Part shown: positions 31,673 to 38,733 of the stretch, in pieces
Layout: each line of letters opens with the position of its first letter
Position numbering within the stretch: the stretch's first letter is position 1
Origin: Roseomonas sp.
GTDB taxonomy: Bacteria > Pseudomonadota > Alphaproteobacteria > Acetobacterales > Acetobacteraceae
Direction of reading: 5' to 3'
NCBI GenBank assembly: GCA_020249465.1
Contig: JADCFP010000019.1
Span: 1 to 38,733 of the forward strand
Length of the DNA: 38,733 nt
Made by a program: the position numbers and the translations under genes
The notes under the pieces: model-generated
What the model saw: the letters and a program-made list of their open reading frames with translations, nothing else
Told to the model about the DNA's origin: nothing
Database searches by the model: none

Positions 31673-33130
31673 ATGCCCCATGTTTCCGACATCCTGATTG
31701 TGGGCCACGGAATCGCTGGCCTATCGGCGGCGGTTTCGGCACTGGAAGCCGGTGCCCGAAACGTTACCATATTGGAACGCGCCCCACGCGCCGAATGCGG
31801 GGGCAATACCCGCTGGACCGAAGCCTTCATGCGCATGAAGAGCCCCGACGAAATCTCCGATGATTTTGAGGCGCATTTCGCGGCCAATGCCGGCTTTTAC
31901 CTCGATCCGTCGCTGGTGGCCGAAACGGCGCGGGATTATGCCTCCTGGCCGGCTATTCTTCGTGCCCATGGCTTTACTGATCCCGAACTTGTCGGGACCC
32001 TTGCCGCAGCCGCCCCAGCAACGCTGCAATGGCTTCAGGGTTTCGGCATCAGTTTTTCGCCAATGGCAACTTATCTTTTGACACAGAATACCACGCGCAT
32101 CATGCCAAATGGCGGCGGACTTCAGCTGGTTGAAACATTGACCGCGGAAGCAGAGCGTCGGGGAGCTGATATTTTCTATGAAACAACAGCGCGTAGCCTG
32201 ATCACCGACGCGGATGGTAGGGTGATAGGGGTCAAGGCGGTGCGCGCCGGTGGCGAGCGTTTGGATATTCACTGCAAATCAGTCGTGCTTGCCTGTGGTG
32301 GATTTGAAGGCAATCCCGAAATGCTCGCGCGCTATATTGGGCCAAAGGCGCGCTATATCAGACCGGTCGCGCGGGGCGGCTATTGGAATAAGGGAGAAGG
32401 CATTGCGATGGGCCTTGCGGCCGGTGCGGCTGCTGGCGGCGATTTTTCTGAATTCCACGCAGAGCCTATTGATCCGCGTTCGGGTGTGTCTGAACCAATT
32501 GTTTTTTGCTTTCCCTATGGGGTCCTGGTCAATCAACTTGGGGAACGTTTTGTTGATGAGGCATCCAATACAGTCGATGCCATTTATGAAGCCGTGACAC
32601 GCCGCATCAATGACCAACCGGAAGGCATCGCCTGGTGCATCCTGGATGCCAGGATAGATGATGTCACGGGATGGCGCCGCAGTGTACGTACCGATCAGCC
32701 ACCGATACAGGCTAATTCCATTGCTGAATTGGCCGAAAAGACAAAACTGCCTGGGCAAACGCTTTCGCAGACGATTGCAGCATTCAACAGCGCCTGCACA
32801 GAAGGGGCTTTCTCACCTTTCGAATTGGATGGTCTGACCACAAAAGGCTTGATGCCGGCCAAATCGAATTGGGCGCGCCCCATCAATAAGGCGCCCTTCT
32901 TCGCCTATCCTATCAGCTGCGCGAATTGCTTCACCTTCGGCGGTTTGAAGACAGATGCGCAAGGCCGGGTGGTTGATACGTCGGGTGAGCCCATTCCCGG
33001 ACTTTATGCAGCAGGCGAAACAGCGGGCCTCTATCATGGGCGCTATACTGGCGCGACATCTGTTCTGCGCGGCGCGGTGTTTGGCAAGATTGCGGGCGCA
33101 CATGCCGCGCGGAGATTGAATACGGATTGA
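31673..33130 (+). CDS. FAD-dependent dehydrogenase/fumarate-reductase-like flavoprotein (TcuA-like)
   Basis: A 485-aa flavoprotein of the succinate dehydrogenase/fumarate reductase family. The FAD motif is ILIVGHGIAGLSAA (7-20), GGNTRWTEAFMR follows the binding fold, and PIPGLYAAGETAGLYHGRYTGA is the C-terminal FAD block. Overall it resembles tricarballylate dehydrogenase TcuA, but the TcuB electron-transfer gene and TcuC transporter are missing. The substrate is probably a small carboxylate, and the neighbouring binding protein may deliver it. The ATG at 31673 has no strong Shine-Dalgarno. Confidence 0.85.
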   Translation: MPHVSDILIVGHGIAGLSAAVSALEAGARNVTILERAPRAECGGNTRWTEAFMRMKSPDEISDDFEAHFAANAGFYLDPSLVAETARDYASWPAILRAHGFTDPELVGTLAAAAPATLQWLQGFGISFSPMATYLLTQNTTRIMPNGGGLQLVETLTAEAERRGADIFYETTARSLITDADGRVIGVKAVRAGGERLDIHCKSVVLACGGFEGNPEMLARYIGPKARYIRPVARGGYWNKGEGIAMGLAAGAAAGGDFSEFHAEPIDPRSGVSEPIVFCFPYGVLVNQLGERFVDEASNTVDAIYEAVTRRINDQPEGIAWCILDARIDDVTGWRRSVRTDQPPIQANSIAELAEKTKLPGQTLSQTIAAFNSACTEGAFSPFELDGLTTKGLMPAKSNWARPINKAPFFAYPISCANCFTFGGLKTDAQGRVVDTSGEPIPGLYAAGETAGLYHGRYTGATSVLRGAVFGKIAGAHAARRLNTD

Positions 33131-33235
33131 CGGTGCGAATTGCGCTTGGTTAGGCGCCCTTGATTCGGAAAGGCAGCAGCATTTCCCGTGCTGCATGTAG
33201 ATCGTCTTCCGTGAATAACTCTGGAGTTTCGCAAC

Positions 33236-33260
33236 AGGGTCAATAGGAGGGTCAATAAGG
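33236..33260. repeat. Two tandem 12-13-bp AGGGTCAATA repeats
   Basis: AGGGTCAATAGG (33236-33247) is followed directly by AGGGTCAATAAGG (33248-33260). It may be a mobile-element end or a protein-binding site, but no partner copy is visible elsewhere in the window. Confidence 0.7.
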
Positions 33261-33294
33261 TAGATCAATTACATTCCCCAAATACTGGTTGTTA

Positions 33295-33447
33295 CTACCA
33301 CTCTGTACTCTCACCCAAACACGCGCCGCATCGGCGCCGGCAGTCACAGCGGGCCCAGGATTTCCCCAACGGTCGGCTTTGGATCACATCCATGGAAACA
33401 TAGTAGTAATAGAGCCGAGAGCCCTTCTTGCTGAAAGCCCGCATCAT
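33295..33447 (-). pseudogene. Possible C-terminal fragment of a serine recombinase
   Basis: A 50-codon open piece on the minus strand reads MMRAFSKKGSRLYYYVSMDV followed by IQSRPLG and a TAG stop. The KKG-x-R-x-YYYVS segment closely resembles the C-terminal KKGxRYRYYVS motif of large serine recombinases. An upstream piece in another frame (FTDQRHGSAALLN) could be its continuation, which would imply a frameshift. No catalytic domain is present, so this is at best a relic. Confidence 0.4.
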
Positions 33448-33538
33448 CGCGATTCAGTAGGGCCGCGCTGCCATGGCGCTGATCGGTAAAGATGGAGGCG
33501 CCGAAGCGCTGAATCAGTCGCTCAAAAAAGGGCGGCGA

Positions 33539-34663
33539 TCAGAAGACCACCACCGATCGGATAGATTTGCCTTCATGCATAAGATCGAAGGCATCGTTGA
33601 TTTTCTCGAGCGGCATGGTGTGGGTGATTAAATCATCAATATTGATCTTTCCTTCCATGTACCAATCAACAATCTTGGGCACATCGCTCCGCCCGCGCGC
33701 GCCGCCAAAGGCAGAACCTTTCCAAACGCGGCCGGTCACCAGCTGGAAGGGGCGGGTTGCGATTTCAGCGCCTGAAGGGGCGACGCCGATGATGATGCTC
33801 TCCCCCCAGCCGCGATGGCAGCATTCCAGCGCCTGACGCATCACCGCAACATTGCCGGTGCAATCGAAGGAGAAATCAGCACCACCGCCGGTCAAATCCG
33901 TAATCGCCTGCACTACCTTATCGGTGCCGATCTTATTCGGGTTGATGAAATGCGTCATGCCGAATTTGCGCGCCATGGCTTGCTTGGCCGGGTTGATGTC
34001 TATGCCGATGATCTTATCGGCACCCACCATGCGCGCGCCCTGAATGACATTGAGCCCAATGCCGCCCAGGCCAAACACCGCGACATTGGCACCTGGCCAG
34101 ACCTTGGCAGTATAGATCACGGCGCCAATGCCGGTGGTCACACCGCAGCCGATATAGCAAATCTTGTCGAAGGGCGCGTCTTCACGCACTTTCGCCACCG
34201 CGATTTCCGGCAGCACGGTGAAGTTCGAAAATGTGCTGCAGCCCATATAGTGGAACACCGGCTTGCCGGGCGCGGTGGTTTCGCAGCGAAAGCGGCTGGT
34301 GCCATCGGGCATCACACCCTTTCCCTGCGTCGCGCGGATGGAGGTGCAAAGATTGCTCCGCCGGCTCAAGCAGGTTTTGCAAGCGCGGCATTCGGGCGTG
34401 TAGAGCGGGATCACGTGATCACCAGGCTTCACGCTGGTCACACCCGCGCCGATTTCGCGCACAATGCCGGCACCTTCATGGCCGAGGATGGCGGGGAACA
34501 GCCCCTCGGAATCCAGGCCATCTAGCGTGTAGGAATCCGTATGGCAAACGCCGGTCGCCATGATTTCGACCAGCACTTCGCCGGGCTTCGGCCCATCCAA
34601 ATCAACGGTTTCGATGGAGAGCGGCTTCTTCGCTTCCCAAGCCACGGCGGCGCGCGTTTTCAT
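33539..34663 (-). CDS. S-(hydroxymethyl)glutathione dehydrogenase (class III alcohol dehydrogenase)
   Basis: A 374-aa zinc enzyme that oxidises the glutathione adduct of formaldehyde and can reduce S-nitrosoglutathione. Catalytic zinc ligands are Cys40, His62 and the cysteine in [10 protein letters not shown]. Structural zinc ligands are Cys92, Cys95, Cys98 and Cys106. Arg110 in SIRATQGKG is the class III substrate-binding arginine. NAD binds at [18 protein letters not shown] lies eight bases before the ATG. It normally works with S-formylglutathione hydrolase, which is not in the window. Confidence 0.97.
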   Translation of the reverse strand: MKTRAAVAWEAKKPLSIETVDLDGPKPGEVLVEIMATGVCHTDSYTLDGLDSEGLFPAILGHEGAGIVREIGAGVTSVKPGDHVIPLYTPECRACKTCLSRRSNLCTSIRATQGKGVMPDGTSRFRCETTAPGKPVFHYMGCSTFSNFTVLPEIAVAKVREDAPFDKICYIGCGVTTGIGAVIYTAKVWPGANVAVFGLGGIGLNVIQGARMVGADKIIGIDINPAKQAMARKFGMTHFINPNKIGTDKVVQAITDLTGGGADFSFDCTGNVAVMRQALECCHRGWGESIIIGVAPSGAEIATRPFQLVTGRVWKGSAFGGARGRSDVPKIVDWYMEGKINIDDLITHTMPLEKINDAFDLMHEGKSIRSVVVF

Positions 34664-34745
34664 GCGGCTGCTCCGCCAAGGTTCAGGTCCCGACGAAAAA
34701 TAGACGATGTTTGCGAAGTATCCATGGTAACTTAAGACTCCTTCT

Positions 34746-35184
34746 CTATAGGCAATGATTTCTTGCCATCAAGAACCAGCCAAGTGTGATGGCAGCGAAA
34801 AATACTGGCAGAAAAACGAAAGAAATTAAGCGGCCATATCTTACCTTATCCTCCTCAGCAAAATATTCGACTTTCTCAAGGGGAGTTCTACCGATAGGAT
34901 GCCTAAATGGGCCAAATTCTTTAAGCCGATCACGTCTCCACAAAACGAAAACGACCGCAATTGACATATGAAAGCGAACAGAAAAAATCGAGAGCAAAAT
35001 CAACATGACTTGCATTCCCTGACCTTTCAGGAGAATGTTTCCAGAGGTTTGGAAAAAAATCTTCTATTCCACACGAGAACATTACAGGCAGACAAAAGGC
35101 GGCTACCACAGCCGCGGCATGGATGTAGCGTGCCAAAGATTCAGCCTCATCTTCTGTGAAGTATGGTTTTCCAGGCGTGTTCAC
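34746..35184 (-). pseudogene. Small three-span membrane protein split by a frameshift in a seven-base A/T run
   Basis: Two overlapping reading frames form one protein if one base of the A7 tract at 35053-35059 (T7 on the coding strand) is removed. The first part (from GTG 35184) is MNTPGKPYFTEDEAESLARY plus a hydrophobic segment ending GIEDFF. The second continues with a Q-V-M-L-I-L-L-rich span, WRRDRLKEFGPFRHPIGRTP and a final span LISFVFLPVFFAAITLGWFL. The joined product has 145 residues and three membrane segments. The DNA is clearly AT-richer than the neighbours, which suggests transfer. It could be a dead gene, a phase-variable gene or an assembly error. Family unknown. Confidence 0.65.
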
Positions 35185-35404
35185 CTCGGCGATCTTTCTT
35201 GGGTCACAGGGCGCCCGTGTACAGGGCGCTGCTTTGGCCTGAATGTTTGGTCAGCCACCATTCTCTTTGCTCACAGAATGCGCTCGCGCGAAGCAGCGCT
35301 GCTTAATGCCGACCCCTTAAAGACGCGCCCCATCTCCATCGCTCCCGCACAGCACAATGCTTCCGGGCAAGCAGTTTGCACGGCATGAGGATGCGATGAA
35401 AGCC
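35185..35404. other. Gene-free spacer upstream of the frameshifted membrane gene
   Basis: No convincing coding frame or RNA is seen in these 220 bases. The segment contains a partial duplication AGGGCGC around 35208 and 35223. It separates the AT-rich patch from the MFS gene end. Confidence 0.5.
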
Positions 35405-36625
35405 CTAGGCTGGCACCGCCCTTGGTGCCGTACGTGCGCCCGCATCACGCGGCAGCGCCATGGCCGCGACCAGCATCACCAGCCCAAGGGCGGCCAGCGT
35501 CAGGAACAGCGCCGGCGCGCCGCCCGCCGCATCGCCGTAAGCCCAGGCGACAAGATTGACGCCAAGGGGTGCAGCGACAAACCCCATGGCGAATTTCAAC
35601 CCGAAGGCCAGGCCACGGCGCCTGCCAGATGAATAGCGCGCCAGCAACAGGTTTTCGACCGGTGCGGCGAAATCAAACATGAAGCCAATCACCACCGCGA
35701 CCAGCAGCGCCCAGGCGCCGCCAAACCAGGCGGCCAGGATCATCAGTGGCAGCTTGATCAGGAAGGTCGCGACATACAGCGCCTTCATCGGCATGCGATC
35801 CGCAAGCCGCCCGCCAATCAATTGCCCGGCGCTGCCCATCAACATGACCGCACCCACAATCAGGCCAAGCTGCGCCGCCCTGGTGGAGTCAAGCAGCAGC
35901 ATATCACTCAGCCATTTCGGCAGCGCGGTGGAATAGGCAGTGTAGGCGATGGACCCCAGCATGAAGGTGACGGCGAGCACGATCAGCACGCCCCAGGGAA
36001 TGCGCGCGGCCTCAGCCGCCACAGCCTGTGCCGCTTCCTGCCCAGGCTGGTGATTGCTGGCGGCCACGCGCCCTGTGATCAGGCAAAACAGCAGCGCAAG
36101 CCCCGCGATGAGGGTGATGATGCCAGGAATGATCATCGCCATGCGCCAGCCGGCGATCTCCGCGAGGCCGCCCGCAATCACGGCGGCGGAGGCAACGCCA
36201 ATGCTGCCCGCAATCCCCAAAATACCCATCAGCCGCCCACGCGCATCGGGCGGCGCGGTCATGGAAACCCAAGCCAAGGCCACGGGATGATAAATCGCGC
36301 CAAAGCCGCCGAGCAGCGCGAGTGCCAGGCCCATTTCCGCACTATCAGTCACTGTCCCGGCGATGATGGAAGCGAAGCCAATACCCAGGAAAAACACCGT
36401 CATCATGCGCGCATGACCAAAGCGATCGGCAAGCCAACCCGCCAGCGGCGCCCCAACCCCGATCATGGCGGCGCCAAGCGTCCAAAGCGCGATGATCTCG
36501 GCATAGGGTCTTTGCCAAATGGCTTCCAAAATCACGGCCAGCGTCAGGAACAAACCCGTCAGCACATGATGCAAAAAATGCCCCGCCGAGGCGAAGCCGA
36601 TGATCAGGCGCTGAGCGGGCTGCAT
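35405..36625 (-). CDS. MFS transporter
   Basis: A 406-aa permease with twelve hydrophobic segments. The MFS loop motif GWLADRFGHARMM is at about 63-75, and a second GGRLADRMPMKALYV is in the C-terminal half. The ATG at 36625 shares one base with the TGA of the glutathione reductase gene (TGATG); a GTG at 36628 is possible. Its substrate is unknown. It ends the gabD-maoC-gor operon and may move a product of that pathway or a drug. Confidence 0.88.
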   Translation of the reverse strand: MQPAQRLIIGFASAGHFLHHVLTGLFLTLAVILEAIWQRPYAEIIALWTLGAAMIGVGAPLAGWLADRFGHARMMTVFFLGIGFASIIAGTVTDSAEMGLALALLGGFGAIYHPVALAWVSMTAPPDARGRLMGILGIAGSIGVASAAVIAGGLAEIAGWRMAMIIPGIITLIAGLALLFCLITGRVAASNHQPGQEAAQAVAAEAARIPWGVLIVLAVTFMLGSIAYTAYSTALPKWLSDMLLLDSTRAAQLGLIVGAVMLMGSAGQLIGGRLADRMPMKALYVATFLIKLPLMILAAWFGGAWALLVAVVIGFMFDFAAPVENLLLARYSSGRRRGLAFGLKFAMGFVAAPLGVNLVAWAYGDAAGGAPALFLTLAALGLVMLVAAMALPRDAGARTAPRAVPA

Positions 36626-37986
36626 CACACACCCACCTCACGGGTGCGCGTGCGCAAGGTCACGAATTCTTCTGCCGCCGTTGGATGAATGCCGATGGTG
36701 CGATCAAAATCCTGTTTTGTGGCGCCCATGACCACGGCAATGCCGATGCCCTGCATCATCTCACCAGCATCTTCGCCGATCATATGCGCGCCGAGGATTT
36801 TTTGTGTCCTCTGACAGACCACCAGCTTCATCAGCGTCTTGCGGCCTTCGCGCTTGCTGATGGTGTGCCGCATGGGGGTGAAGCGCGTGACATAGATATC
36901 AGCGGGGCCGCGCTTGGCCGCTTCCTGCTCTGTCAGCCCCACCGTACCGATGGGCGGGTTCATGAAGACTGCGGTGGGTACGTTTTCATAACTCACGCGG
37001 CGCGGGTTATTGCCAAAAAGCGTATCGGCAAGCGCATGACCAATCGCCGTTGCCATGGGGGTCAGGTTCACGCGGTCCAACACATCGCCAATGGCATAGA
37101 TATGCGGCTGGCTGGTCGCGTGGTTCTCATCCACCGCGATCACGCCATTATCGCCCAAACGCACGCCGGCCTTATCGAGCCCAAGCCCGGCAGTGGCGGG
37201 TTTCCGCCCGGTGCAGAAAAACACTGCATCAACCACCTGCGCGGAGCCATCGGAAAGATGCAGCACGCGTTCCGCACCGCGCGCGTCAATACGCGTTGGG
37301 GTCACGTCGGCATGGCAGGCAATGCCCTGCGCGATCAAAGCCTCTGCCGCGGCGCTGCGAATATCCTCATCAAAGCCACGCAACGGCAAGGGGGCGCGAT
37401 GCACCAGCGCGACCTCTGCGCCCAGCCCTTTCAGGATGCAGGCGAATTCCACTGCGATATAACCGGCACCCAGCACAGCAACGCGCTTGGGCAAAGCCTT
37501 CAGCGTGAAAAGATCATCGGAAATCAGCCCAAGCTCCGCGCCTGGAATATCAAGCCTTGCGGCAACACCGCCAACCGCGATGATGATGCGTTCCGCCGTC
37601 ACGCGCTTGCCGCCGACATCAAGCGTATGCGCATCCAGAAAACTGGCGCGCGCATCGAAGGAAGTGACACCTGCATTCCCCAGCAAGCGGCCATAGATGC
37701 CCGAAAGCCGCGCCACTTCGGCATCGCGCGCGGCGGCAAGCTTCGCCCAATCATGCCCGTGATTTTCAAAGGACCAGCCAAAGGCCGCCGCATCTTCCGC
37801 CCAGGCGCCATATTCGGCGGCATTCACCATGATTTTCTTCGGCACACAGCCGACATTGACACAAGTGCCACCCCAGAAGCGTTCTTCCGCCACACCCACG
37901 CGCGCGCCATGCCCGGCGGCGATGCGCGCTGAACGCACCCCGGCAGACCCGCCGCCAATCACGAAAAGATCAAAATCATAAGCCAT
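36625..37986 (-). CDS. gor: Glutathione-disulfide reductase
   Basis: A 453-aa flavoenzyme that reduces GSSG with NADPH. The redox-active pair is Cys42/Cys47 in GGTCVNVGCVPKK, FAD binds at VIGGGSAGVRSA (9-20), and the NADPH domain has GAGYIAVEFA followed by basic residues (HRAPLPLR), which select NADPH. The catalytic His434/Glu439 are in HPTAAEEF. The ATG at 37986 has GAGG eight bases before it; an upstream in-frame extension is not supported. Its stop overlaps the MFS start. Confidence 0.95.
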   Translation of the reverse strand: MAYDFDLFVIGGGSAGVRSARIAAGHGARVGVAEERFWGGTCVNVGCVPKKIMVNAAEYGAWAEDAAAFGWSFENHGHDWAKLAAARDAEVARLSGIYGRLLGNAGVTSFDARASFLDAHTLDVGGKRVTAERIIIAVGGVAARLDIPGAELGLISDDLFTLKALPKRVAVLGAGYIAVEFACILKGLGAEVALVHRAPLPLRGFDEDIRSAAAEALIAQGIACHADVTPTRIDARGAERVLHLSDGSAQVVDAVFFCTGRKPATAGLGLDKAGVRLGDNGVIAVDENHATSQPHIYAIGDVLDRVNLTPMATAIGHALADTLFGNNPRRVSYENVPTAVFMNPPIGTVGLTEQEAAKRGPADIYVTRFTPMRHTISKREGRKTLMKLVVCQRTQKILGAHMIGEDAGEMMQGIGIAVVMGATKQDFDRTIGIHPTAAEEFVTLRTRTREVGV

Positions 37987-38008
37987 GGAAATACCTCTAT
38001 CGGCGCGG

Positions 38009-38461
38009 TCAGGCCGGACGCTTAGGGACAACAACGCGCACGGTGAAAATCTGCACCGGCTCATCATTTTGGTTGAAGGTTGTGTTGCGCATCAGCGCGC
38101 TACCGCGGTCCGGGCGGGACCGCGAAGGGGCGACTTCCAGCACCTCGATCTCCACGCGCAGCGTATCGCCGGGATAGACCGGCTTGGTCCATTGAATCTC
38201 GCCGCCGCCACCGACAATGCCGCCGGAAATCCCGCCAATGGCCTGCACCACCATGCGCATGGTCATGCCCGCCGTATGCCAACCACTCGCAGCCAGCCGC
38301 CCAAAAAGCGGATGCGCTGCCCCCGCTGCCTCATCCATATGGAAGGGCTGCGGATCGTAAAGCGCGGCGAAGCGTTTGACTTCCTCGGCATCAACCGTGA
38401 CCGAGCCCGCGCTAAAGCGCCGGCCCGGAAACAGATCTTCCAGATAGATCGGCGCGCTCAC
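38009..38461 (-). CDS. MaoC-family dehydratase
   Basis: A 150-aa hot-dog-fold protein related to (R)-specific enoyl-CoA hydratases. The hydratase motif [12 protein letters not shown] supplies Asp36 and His41, the expected catalytic pair, and [13 protein letters not shown] follows. It starts with GTG and overlaps the stop of the aldehyde dehydrogenase gene by four bases. The gap to gor is 22 bases, so it is in the same operon. Its CoA substrate is unknown. Confidence 0.9.
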   Translation of the reverse strand: MSAPIYLEDLFPGRRFSAGSVTVDAEEVKRFAALYDPQPFHMDEAAGAAHPLFGRLAASGWHTAGMTMRMVVQAIGGISGGIVGGGGEIQWTKPVYPGDTLRVEIEVLEVAPSRSRPDRGSALMRNTTFNQNDEPVQIFTVRVVVPKRPA

Positions 38462-38733
38462 GTGCCGATGCCACCAAGGGCGAGGTATTTCACTTCCAGA
38501 TATTCCTCGATCCCCATATGGCTGCCTTCACGGCCAAGGCCCGATTGCTTGAAGCCGCCAAAGGGCACTTCGGCGGTTGAAATGATCCCCTCATTGATGC
38601 CGATAATGCCGTATTCCAAAGCCTCCGCCACGCGGAAAATGCGCCCGACATCGCGAGCGTAGAAATACGCGGCCATTCCAAATTCCGTATCATTGGCAAG
38701 CTTGATCGCTTCCTCTTCCGTCTTGAAGCGGAA
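38458..38733 (-). CDS. gabD: Aldehyde dehydrogenase, C-terminal part (succinate-semialdehyde type; 5' end outside window)
   Basis: The last 91 residues of an aldehyde dehydrogenase are visible. [20 protein letters not shown], then [40 protein letters not shown] and [12 protein letters not shown] match the GabD (succinate-semialdehyde dehydrogenase) subgroup. The catalytic cysteine and NAD domain lie beyond the window, so the specificity is inferred. It is the first visible gene of the minus-strand operon gabD-maoC-gor-MFS. Confidence 0.88.
   Translation of the reverse strand, partial: FRFKTEEEAIKLANDTEFGMAAYFYARDVGRIFRVAEALEYGIIGINEGIISTAEVPFGGFKQSGLGREGSHMGIEEYLEVKYLALGGIGT

Larger units (their letters stand above)
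33131..33538. other. AT-richer gene-free stretch with remnant sequences
   Basis: About 400 bases without an intact gene. It holds a tandem repeat of AGGGTCAATAGG/AGGGTCAATAAGG (33236-33260) and a fragment resembling the end of a serine recombinase on the minus strand (33295-33447). The composition differs from the flanking genes, so this looks like a decayed insertion. Confidence 0.55.

Overview
The window is high-GC, densely packed bacterial chromosome. It looks like an alphaproteobacterium, most likely Rhodospirillales/Acetobacteraceae (a Roseomonas-like lineage). This is inference from gene content: orphan Bug-type binding proteins, a phasin, UbiK, DUF4169, an Hsp20-DUF1150 pair, and the def-fmt-truA order. 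There is no rRNA gene, and I found no tRNA gene, CRISPR array or complete insertion sequence.

Layout. (1) 1-2.1 kb: the 3' end of a protein made of perfect 22-residue repeats, a strong intercistronic hairpin, a DUF6065-like protein of unknown function, a 74-aa orphan and an XRE regulator. (2) 2.2-7.0 kb: a Bug-family periplasmic binding protein divergent from a complete three-subunit molybdenum hydroxylase (FAD, 2x[2Fe-2S], Mo subunits) that ends in a clear terminator. (3) 7.0-9.7 kb: FKBP prolyl isomerase, TlyA-type rRNA methyltransferase, Ndk, and a stand-alone EAL protein with an altered active site. (4) 9.7-14.3 kb: an oligopeptide-type ABC operon (binding protein plus two permeases, no ATPases) divergent from an Asp/Glu/hydantoin-racemase-family protein that lacks the second catalytic cysteine. 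(5) 14.4-20.5 kb: IlvE-type aminotransferase, DUF4169, dienelactone hydrolase, phasin, TetR, glycosyltransferase, ProC, YbjN and UbiK. (6) 20.5-26.2 kb: HldD-Lgt, an SDR with an expanded glycine loop, a small proline-rich secreted peptide/sirtuin/trypsin-like protease operon, and an MFS transporter. (7) 26.2-30.0 kb: a decayed methyltransferase pseudogene, Hsp20-DUF1150, and def-fmt-truA. (8) 30.0-35.4 kb: a LivK-like binding protein and a TcuA-like flavoprotein, followed by an AT-rich patch. That patch holds a probable serine-recombinase relic, the glutathione-dependent formaldehyde dehydrogenase gene and a frameshifted small membrane protein. (9) 35.4-38.7 kb: a tightly overlapping operon on the minus strand encoding a GabD-like aldehyde dehydrogenase (cut by the window end), a MaoC-like hydratase, glutathione reductase and an MFS transporter.

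How the genes work together. Most blocks are housekeeping: translation initiation and tRNA modification (def-fmt-truA), lipoprotein and LPS precursors (lgt, hldD), proline and branched-chain amino acid synthesis. Three uptake modules have binding proteins without a full transporter. Each sits beside a catabolic or redox enzyme, which suggests scavenging of carboxylates and peptides.

The most unusual region is the first kilobase. Its repeat peptide differs between copies almost only at synonymous sites, and a large hairpin separates it from the DUF6065-like gene. That layout would fit a repetitive structural or precursor peptide made in excess over a downstream partner protein, but this is a hypothesis.
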